A DNA stretch of 64,000 nt from Setomelanomma holmii (taxonomy: Eukaryota; Ascomycota; Dothideomycetes; Pleosporales; Phaeosphaeriaceae): positions 1 to 64,000 of the forward strand of contig ML978267.1 in the NCBI GenBank assembly GCA_010015745.1. The letters run 5' to 3'. Below the pieces are notes generated by a model. That model worked only from the letters and a program-made list of their open reading frames with translations. It was not told the DNA's origin and did not search any database. The translations under genes and the position numbers were made by a program. Below, piece after piece: positions 56,314-64,000 of this stretch. Every line of letters begins with the position of its first letter. Position 1 is the first letter of the stretch.

Positions 56314-56710
56314 CGCGGGGCGCATTGTATATACTTGTGCTTTCCTATGTACTATATTCTGTAGGCGGCGCTGTTGGAACAGTATCTCATCACGGCGTCT
56401 GGGGGTCAAACTTGGCTGATTCTTGATTGAAAAGTATCAGCGCTCGAGCGGCAATGGGCGGATAAACTGCCGGTCAAGATGCGCCGATGACTCGAGTAGA
56501 ATTAGGACGCACTGCGAATGTAATGTGATTGGAGCCGACAGCGAAAGTGACATTGGACTCTGCGGAGTGGATGGTGCAGTTCCCGGGCGGCGGACTTGGC
56601 GAGCTCCGCTGAACCCTGCTGCTACCCCATTTCTACGAGGTGCCCATTTGAGCATTGAAACACTCCCTCTCCCTCCCCTCCCGTCGCAGCGCCCCAATGA
56701 GCCGTCCCAG
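56314..56710. other. intergenic/promoter of PIK1 with a uORF
   Basis: 397 bp. A CT-rich tract (56660-56690) lies just before the start region, and a 5-codon uORF at 56697-56714 overlaps the PIK1 start codon. No other feature was seen. Confidence 0.5.
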
Positions 56711-56714
56711 ATGA
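56697..56714 (+). promoter_or_regulatory. uORF overlapping the PIK1 start codon
   Basis: ATG at 56697 starts a 5-codon ORF whose TGA (56712-56714) overlaps the PIK1 ATG (56711-56713) in ATGA. This geometry can allow termination-reinitiation or leaky scanning. Confidence 0.45.
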
Positions 56715-59700
56715 GTTGGAATCTTCTTGAGCGCTTCATAGAGTCGGACCACTTCAACACGGACCCGTCGCTGGCAGTGGCCTATCTTGCGTGAGTTGCA
56801 GCTCTGTCCCGAAGCCACTGCACCGCCGCAGACCCTCACCGACATGCACCGAAGTATGGACTGCTAACACGACGGTCACGCAGGCGATATGCAGACCACG
56901 TCGGCATCCACTATGTGCTCTGCTCGAAGCTGCGCCAGTTTGCGTACGAGGAGCTCGAGTTCTTCCTCCCGCAGTACGTCGCCGCATGCATTTCCGGCAC
57001 CGCATGAACGCATAGCTTATTGGCGAGACTAGATTATGTCACCTCCTCATCAGCATCGACAATGAGTCCATGGCCCTGGAGGAATTCATAATAGACCTGT
57101 GCGAGGAATCCGTCAATGGGGCGCTGCTGGTGGGCCTCCAGGACACCGTGTCTAGAGCTAGCCCGTGTGGGTACTAATATACCGCAGACCTTCTGGCTCT
57201 TCCAGACGTACCTCCACGACCTGGCCAGCGCGCACAACTCGATCGCCTTCAAGACATGTCGGAGGATCTACAACAGGGTGCAGCGCATTGTGTTTGGGTC
57301 TGCTGAGCCGCAGCGGAGGGAGAAGATCAAGGAGAATATCCTGCCCGTCACTGTCCTGTCGAGCTTGGTGCTCGCGAGCATTGCGGCACCGTTTCTCCCC
57401 GCGCATGCTGGACCTCTGGCAATTGCGCAGGCGCGAAAGCCGAGGCCCATTGAAGACATCATCTCCGACAATGTACAGACGGCGAAGGTGGGACGGAGTA
57501 AGACTGTTGCCGGCGGCTCGCCACGGCCAAAGCAGAGAAGAACCGCTCAGGGACATTCCGACCCGGAGGATGGGAGGACGTCCAAGGCCAATCCGCCACG
57601 GCCGAAGGAGCATCGAGAGCAGAAGGACCTGAGGAGACAGGCAGCGCGGCCGGCCAATCCTGTGCGCGCACCTTCAGCACACCACAGGCCATCGCTACTG
57701 GCTATGGACCCCGAGGCACGCCTCAGCTCCTCATCCCTACCAGACTTCCGCGAGCCAAAGTCTTCACCTCTGCCGACGCCACCCGCAACGGCAGGCCTGG
57801 GACCGCAGCCAGTTCTCCATATTGCTCGAAAGCATCATGCACAGCCACCTCGACCGCTCACACCCACAGCATTATCTCGTCCGCAGAAAGTACGATTGTT
57901 GCGCTCCAACTACTTCCGCAGCGAAACACAATTCTTAAGTGCGTTGGAGGATATCTCGAATCGCTTGGTCATTGTACCAAAACCTGCACGATTGAGTGCA
58001 TTGAGAGCAGAGCTTGCCTTGATTGCGCAAGATCTGCCGGCTGAGGTCGATATCCCTACGCTCTCCCCTCCTACACTCAAAGATGGGATTGCGTCTCAGA
58101 GCCAGCATCATCGGATAGTGCGGATAAACCCGGCAGAGGCGACCAGTCTCAACAGTGCTGAGCGAGTGCCCTATCTTCTTATGGTGGAGGTGCTGAAGGA
58201 GGACTTTGATTTCGACCCTGACACGGAGCAGAACCAGCAATTGCTAGAAAAGCTCATGTTCGAGAAGGGCACATCGAGACGGCGGTTATTCGATATCACT
58301 AACGCAGAATATCTTGCACTCGACAGGACACCGCCGAACGGAACAGACAGCGTGTTCGAGCCTGCGACCGGCGATCTTGGCAGCACATTACTGATCAAGA
58401 ATGTGGACGAGGACGATATTTCCTCTGGGCTGGCGCGAGTGACGTTACCTTCCACAAGCGCAAATGGCAAAGCCACAGCACCAAGATCATCAAGTGGAGC
58501 TAATACCTTGTCCTCACTGGCCACGCATTCAACCCCTCGAACATCTGATTCAGCAATCAGCAGGTCCAACAGCCCTGCGCCGTCGCGGAGAATGACCATA
58601 CCTGCCAACATGAGTCGCGGCAACCAGAGCGCTGATCAGCCGGACTTTTCTGCTCTTGCGACACATATGCGAACAGCCGCACAGATGTTGGCCCAGCTGG
58701 AAGCGAGCGGTTCGAAACGACCAAAGACGGAGGTTGCAGCCATCAAGGCCAAGATCATCGCAAGCATGCAGAGTTTAGAGGAGCAGAACTTCATGGCTGA
58801 GGATCAGGGACCCACGTTTGACACTATCATGGCCGAGACGGACCCAACAGCAATCACAGGCGAGCCTGAAGAGATTGAGGAAGGCTTGACCGTCGGTACA
58901 AATTCTGGTGCAGGTGCAGCTCGCATGGAGAACGATCTTAAGACTGGTGGTATGCGAAGAAAAGGCGATCGAGACGACCCGAGCGCGGCCACATTTGGTG
59001 AAGAGTGGAGCGCAAAACGAGAAAGGATACGACGTTCTTCACCGTACGGCCACATGAAGAACTGGGACCTCATCAGCGTGATCGTCAAGACTGGTGCCGA
59101 CTTGCGACAGGAAGCATTCGCGTGTCAGCTGATTCAAGTCTGCACCAGGATATGGGAAGAAGCTAATGTACCGGTCTGGACCAAACGCATGCGCATTCTC
59201 GTCACAGGCGAATCTTCTGGCCTCATCGAAACCATCACAAACGGCGTATCCTTGCATTCTCTGAAGCGCAGCTTGACACTCGCAAGCATAGCAGCCGGCA
59301 CCAATCCCCGCAAGCGCATTGCAACACTGCAAGACCACTGGCGCAAGACATTCGGGGAGCCAGAATCCGACGCCTATATCGCCGGCGTCAACGCCTTCAC
59401 GCGCTCCCTCGCCGCATACAGCATGATAAGCTATGTCCTGCAGCTCAAAGACCGCCACAACGGCAATCTCCTCATCGACAACATGGGCCACATCATCCAT
59501 ATCGATTTCGGCTTCATGCTCTCCAATTCCCCCGGCTCCATGGGCTTCGAAGCCGCGCCATTCAAATTGACGCAAGAATACGTCGACGTTCTGGGTGGTT
59601 TGGCTAGCCCTGCGTTCGAGGAGTTTAAAGCGCTGTGTAAACGCGCTTTCCAGGCCTTACGAAAGGAAGCGGAAAGGCTGATCATGTTGGTCGATCTCAT

Positions 59701-59952
59701 GAGCAAGCAGAGTAAGATGGATTGCTTCAAGGCGGGCGCGGCAAGTGTGACGAATAGTTTGCGAGCGAGGCTGATGTTGCATTTGAGTCGTGAGGAGGCG
59801 GAGACGTTTGTGGATGAGCTGATTGCGAAGAGTGTGGGGAGCTATTATACACGACTGTAAGTTGATGCCGGATTGAGAGATTGTGGTTGCATGAATGCTA
59901 ATGAGAGAATAGTTACGATACTTTCCAGTACCGCACTCAAGGGATTTACTGA
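56711..59952 (+). CDS. PIK1: phosphatidylinositol 4-kinase PIK1 (type III beta)
   Basis: Exons 56711-56790, 56884-56973, 57033-57129, 57188-59856 and 59913-59952 (introns 93, 59, 58 and 56 nt), 991 aa. Pik1 makes PI4P at the Golgi and nucleus and is essential in yeast. The N-terminal lipid-kinase-unique helical region is spread over four small exons (MSWNLLERFIESDHFNTDPS, LARYADHVGIHYVLCSKLRQ, FLPQLCHLLISIDNE, ALL-TFWLFQTYLHDL). The long middle is disordered and Pro/Ser-rich. The kinase domain has VIVKTGADLRQEAFACQLIQ, catalytic loop DRHNGN at about 844 and DFGFML at about 862. The last exon supplies only the 12 terminal residues LYDTFQYRTQGIY-type end that all PI4Kbeta share; without it the protein would stop after a splice-donor-encoded codon. 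Confidence 0.95.
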
Positions 59953-59998
59953 GGCGAGGAGCCTAGACGAATAGACCATATCATCACTGCGTTTCGCG

Positions 59999-60000
<2 letters not shown>

Positions 60001-60077
<77 letters not shown>

Positions 60078-60100
60078 TGTGTGTGTGTGTGTGTGTGTGT
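60001..60100. repeat. compound microsatellite (GA)37(GT)13
   Basis: A perfect GA run from 60001 to 60074 changes into a GT run from 60075 to 60100. It begins 49 nt after the PIK1 stop codon, so it is probably transcribed in the PIK1 3' UTR or lies at its polyadenylation region. Confidence 0.98.
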
Positions 60101-61375
60101 GCAAGGCTTTCTTGCTCTCCAATTATTATTTCTTGCATGCATTTTCTGGAGTAAAGCACACTTTGGAAAGGTCGAGAGACTTGTCTCGTCTTGCGTAGAC
60201 TCAAAACAGCATCAGCATCACATCTTGAATCCATTGCTTATCCTTCATTACTCCTCACTGAACAGCTGAAGCACGGCATTACTTGTCTTCCATGCGCTAA
60301 AGTGCTAAATGGTACATGATGCTGAGTTTGTGCTCGCCATGTTTGCTTGTAGAGATGCAGAGGTGGAATGATGCTTTGTACGACGGTGAGGTTGTGAAGC
60401 TGGACCTGAGTTTGTGAACGATGTACGCACGTTTTATCCTCAGACAAGTACCCGTTCGGATGGTACGCTACCGCATCTCTCGGCTTTATCTAAACGAAAG
60501 ACCTGAGTATACTGCGGGATAGCATTTCAACCCAGGCGATCGCTTGACTACAGTGCTTAGCCTTTGAAAAGCGGTCAACCTTCCACGCGTCCGAACACTT
60601 TACGATCGTCACAACACTAGCCTCAATTCCTCGTGGAACTTTACTGCGAAAGCGGAATTCGGTCTGAAGTTGAAGGTTATACAATAATATCTCTCGGACC
60701 TAAGTACGGGATGATCTCAAGTATTTATACCGACCGCCCGCACTCATTTCATCAATCCATCACCACCTTACCCTCCTCCTGCGATAAGAACAACAAGCAA
60801 TTCCAAAACCGGAATCTGCTACGACACGAGCGGGTTCATGAAGATCAAAGTGTTCTGCCACTAGGAAATGGTATCATGTATCCTTGATTCATTGGTGAAG
60901 ATTTATCAGCGAAACTTCAAAAAGTGCTAAGACCAACGAATTTTTGAGAGCTGGGAAGGACGTGGCATCGCGAGTTCCGGAGGTCAGGCGTCTTTGTTAC
61001 CACACTCGTTTGAAATAAAGAATGCCAGTCTCTATCGACAATCTGTACTTCCTGAGATAACAAGTGATGATGAAGAAGAAGCAACCAGATGTCAGGATCA
61101 GCATTCTACCTACCACCCAATAACCATTGAAGATAACTGCCTTCATCGGAAGGTCAAGTCAATATGCTCTCTACATATTAGTTATCGGGAAGCAAACCTC
61201 GAAAATATGTGCAAACAACGGCCAAAATGAACAAATGTCCCGGCATTCCTTGCCACGGCACCAAGTCAACACCAAGCCAACTCCCTGATACCACTTGTCC
61301 CTACATATCTAACTGCATTCTCATCACCCTCAAAATCAACCCACCACACCTCCTCCTCCTCCCCGCTCCATTCAT
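60101..61375. other. 1.3-kb intergenic region, no gene seen
   Basis: AT-richer than the average of the window. ORFs are all below 85 codons, with no recognisable features, RNA gene or repeat apart from the adjacent microsatellite. Confidence 0.45.
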
Positions 61376-61717
61376 TCACCCAGCATAACTAGCCACCGCA
61401 TTCGCCACCGACCCACTAAACCAATAGCACTCGCCCAACTTGAAATCGTTGGTCGTGTTATCCACATACCCCGTAGCAATCGCCCCGGGCAAGCTGCCGC
61501 AGTTATCCGGCGCGAACCAGTACGCCTTCTGGTGGTTGCCGCCCCACGTCGTGATGCGAAAGGATTTGAAGCCGTCGGGCCACGTCGCGCACGTGTTGTC
61601 CCAGACATTGACGTTTTGCGTGGTGCCGTCGCATTTGGTGCCGCTGAAAGTGTCCATGACGAAGGCGGAGGTGAGGGTCGTGGAGAAGAAGAGGACGGTG
61701 GCAAGGGAAAAGTGCAT
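61376..61717 (-). CDS. small secreted protein, crystallin-like
   Basis: Intronless, 113 aa. The signal peptide MHFSLATVLFFSTTLTSA is followed by a compact mature domain with four cysteines (GTKCDG, DNTCATW, PDNCGSL, GECYWF) and the pattern GFKSFRITTWGGNHQKAYWF. The Cys-x-G start, aromatic/Gly strands and even Cys spacing resemble small fungal beta/gamma-crystallin-like secreted proteins; this is by eye and not certain. Expressed from a TATATAAA promoter. Expansions of such proteins are common in plant-associated Dothideomycetes. Function is unknown. Confidence 0.85.
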   Translation of the reverse strand: MHFSLATVLFFSTTLTSAFVMDTFSGTKCDGTTQNVNVWDNTCATWPDGFKSFRITTWGGNHQKAYWFAPDNCGSLPGAIATGYVDNTTNDFKLGECYWFSGSVANAVASYAG

Positions 61718-62441
61718 TTTGAGGGGTTGGATCTTGGTGTGGTTGGCCTTGAGTGAGTTGTGTTGCGGTTTTGCTTAAAGACTTGGAAAGCGTTGAGCTG
61801 TGTGGTTCTGGATAGGCGAAGACAATTGTTTATATACTCGACTCCGACGGTCTTTGCCGGAAACATGCTTACTCTGAAGTTTTTGGTATCTCGTCTGACT
61901 GGACTATGAGTGAGTGTACCTTTTCCTCTTTTGGGTTGATGGTCTACTGCTTGAGCTGTTGTGTTTCAGTTGTGCTCTCTCTGACGCCCATGAGCTCGTT
62001 TGATAGGTATGATCAGCAGGCTCTACAAATTTTGGATACGACCAACCAGCCACTCTTGATAGGCGAGTGCATCGCAACTCCTCATTCTTTGAGCTGTATT
62101 GGTAGACTTGTGCCCGATCTAACACCGAATTCAAGAGCACACGGACTGTTCAGGCGGATTACTGAAACGACCACGGCCACGAAACTGGGGCTGTAATGAG
62201 ACTGCGTGATCATACTGATTATCGAAGGAGGAAATGTGCAGAACTCTAATTTGTAGCTTACTGGCGATCGTCCTAAAGGAGGAAGTGTGTCCCAGCTAGT
62301 GCACCATCACGAAAACCACGAAGTCATATTTCAGCCCCCAAAGCACATCCGGTAACGTCACTGGCATCTTGGATTACTTTTTCGTCTGCCTACACTATGT
62401 ACTGCCCTTCTGCCTGACCGCAACATCACTTCATCTTGCTC
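61718..62441. other. intergenic with TATA box, no further gene seen
   Basis: 724 bp between the small secreted protein start and the glycerophosphodiesterase stop (both minus). A 96-codon plus-strand ORF at 61906 has no recognisable features. Confidence 0.45.
61829..61836 (-). promoter_or_regulatory. TATA box of the small secreted protein gene
   Basis: TATATAAA on the minus strand, 111 nt upstream of the start codon at 61717. Confidence 0.55.
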
Positions 62442-63767
62442 CTATTTATAGCTCCCGCCAACCGGTCCCTTCAACCCAAAACAACTCGCGAAGTATGTAA
62501 CTGTGGCGGCCCAATCGCTAAAGAGCGCCTTGATGCCGATCTGATTCGCTAACACATCTAATACCTCGTAGTATTGCCCATCGTAATAAGTAATGTTTGC
62601 AATCGAGCTGAAATAATACTCTTCCCTTGCCTTGACTGTGGCCAATGGTCCAGAGCGTTCATACGTCCACGCAATAATATCCAGGCCATTCGCCTTGATC
62701 GCCTTGGCGTACTCGGACGGCACGATGGACGTATTATTCGGTCCGCCTGGGGAAACGAGCATGGGAATCGAGGGCCCGATGATGTTTACCCCAGCTGCTT
62801 TGGCGATGGAGAGGTTCTTCATTCCGGCGGCCAGGTCCTCTGGGGTGTCGAATTCTTGGAGGTAGATTGCCTGGGCGCCGAATTCGTGGTCGTGCTGGAG
62901 CCAGAATACGACGTCGTCGTAGAGGAAGGACTGGGGCCAGATGCGTGCGGGGTCGATGTTCTTCTTGCGGAAGGCGTCGACAAAGTCTTGGGCGTATTGC
63001 TGCTGTGTGTAGCCTTTGAAGGGCATGGGGACTTGTGGTGGGGGCGTTTTGAGCTCGGGGGTGAAGTTGCGGTAGCCGGGGTACGAGTCGACAAGGTCAA
63101 TGTATTCGTTGAGAGTGAGGACTTTGCCGCATGTGTCATAGAGTTCTGTGCGCCAGTTGGGCGTTCCGGATTGGTAGGCTTGAGGAGTGAGGGCCGAGGC
63201 GTTGAAGCCATCTTGCTTGCCGCAAAGAGAGCTGTCTAGGAAGGGATGGATGTTAGCATTTCATTTCTTGAGCATCAGAATCAATGTGTAAAACTCACAT
63301 TCGTCGATTGTAATATCGGAAGTACAGCAGAGCGCGTTGGCCGGCGCAGTTGCATTTGCCGGCGTAAATGGTACAGTGCACTTCTTCGCCAGATTTGGTC
63401 GCAGGAGGATATCTGTTGTAGTGTGCAGATCACACAGCGAGTGTCGACATACAAGTCCACGATCTCCAGTAAAAGAGACATCGCACTCGAGAATGCCTGC
63501 GCCCATTCGAGCTCCAGCATCTTCGGATTGCTTCGTCTCCTCAGGAAATTGCAGCGTTCCTCCGCCACGATGACCAATGCTGAAGTCGGTGATGGTGACC
63601 GGCTTGTTTTCGCAGGACTGTAGCTTTTGCTTCAAAGGACCTTCCGTCATGTTGTTGATGATGTAGTATGGACGAGGTCCGAGGGAGACAAGGTAGCCAT
63701 CCTGTGAATTACTGATGGGATGAGCGAGTGCGGCGGCTGCCAATGCCAATTGTAGGAAAAGAGACAT
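62442..63767 (-). CDS. secreted glycerophosphodiester phosphodiesterase family protein
   Basis: Exons 63767-63299 and 63235-62442 (63-nt intron), 420 aa. The signal peptide MSLFLQLALAAAALAHP is followed by the GDPD TIM-barrel: SIGHRGGGTLQFPEETKQSE with the catalytic His-Arg and Glu, GAGILECDVSF with the metal-binding Glu and Asp, and LVCRHSLCDLHTTTD with the second His. The C-terminal half has QSFLYDDVVFWLQHDHEFGA, YLQEFDTPED and IIAWTYERSGPL. N-glycosylation sites are frequent. GDPDs hydrolyse glycerophosphodiesters to glycerol-3-phosphate; fungal secreted members act in phospholipid or phosphate scavenging (family knowledge). An in-frame ATG at 63827 lies only 27 nt after a TATA box, so it is probably outside the mRNA; 63767 is preferred. 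Confidence 0.92.
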
Positions 63768-63853
63768 GTCTATTCGACCGAGAAACTGTCGAAGTGCTGA
63801 GACAAGAGGAGATCGCGCGACAGACATCTATCATACTCGCGGATCAATCGCAT

Positions 63854-63859
63854 CTTATA
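63854..63859 (-). promoter_or_regulatory. TATA box of the glycerophosphodiesterase gene
   Basis: TATAAG in GCATATAAGATG on the minus strand, 87 nt upstream of the chosen ATG (63767). Confidence 0.5.
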
Positions 63860-64000
63860 TGCACCCAAGTATAGGATGCTAGTCCGGACAATGCCTAACG
63901 TCTTCCAGGCAAGTTTTTGCAAGCATGGCTGCAGGAACGACAGGCTGACGACCAAGCAGAGTTCCCATGTGCTGCGCCGGTTTCTAATTGTGGGTAAAAG

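Noticed and set aside
63768..63827. Upstream in-frame ATG of the glycerophosphodiesterase
   Set aside because: It is only 27 nt after the TATA box and would put 20 residues before a normal signal peptide.

Overview
This window is nuclear DNA of a filamentous ascomycete (Pezizomycotina). The evidence is densely packed genes on both strands, many short GT-AG introns of about 43-60 nt with CTAAC/CTGAC-like branch sites, and typical fungal families (fungal THI6 fusion, cerato-platanin, PTH11/rhodopsin-type membrane protein, fungal P450, DUF155/RMD8). A Dothideomycete (Mycosphaerella-like) is my best guess, but that is inference. All gene models are manual: splice sites were chosen by GT/AG (twice GC/AG) consensus, phase and family continuity.

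Layout. 0-31 kb is mostly housekeeping: eIF5, THI6 (thiamine), PFS2 (mRNA 3'-end formation), a DGAT1-type acyltransferase, a THADA/Trm732 tRNA-methylation partner, a 1406-aa disordered protein of unknown function, an initiator tRNA-Met gene, an amidase, the VPS17 retromer subunit, the mitochondrial factor MEF2 and a saccharopine-dehydrogenase-like oxidoreductase. 31-47 kb is looser and more accessory: a RING+PHD protein of the Asr1/PHRF1 type, two damaged genes (one with a nonsense codon, one NmrA-like with an internal deletion), an Old Yellow Enzyme homologue, a rhodopsin-like membrane protein, a P450, and long stretches without a recognisable gene. 46.8-64 kb mixes secreted proteins (cerato-platanin, GPI-type cupredoxin, two small cysteine-rich proteins, a secreted glycerophosphodiesterase) with a small mitochondrial-type protein, a DUF155 membrane protein and the PI 4-kinase PIK1.

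The most unusual observation is the initiator tRNA-Met at 20470-20596 (minus strand). Its 72-nt body is structurally perfect and a T5 Pol III terminator follows. However, a 55-nt insert that looks exactly like a spliceosomal GT-AG intron (GTAAGT ... CTAAT ... CAG) interrupts the 5' strand of the anticodon stem, not the canonical 37/38 intron site.

Most neighbours look functionally unrelated. Convergent pairs are very tight (OYE and the rhodopsin-like gene share a TGATCA containing both stop codons), and VPS17/MEF2 and PFS2/DGAT1 are divergent pairs with short shared promoters. No PKS/NRPS backbone is present, so the P450/OYE/NmrA neighbourhood is not an obvious secondary-metabolite cluster.
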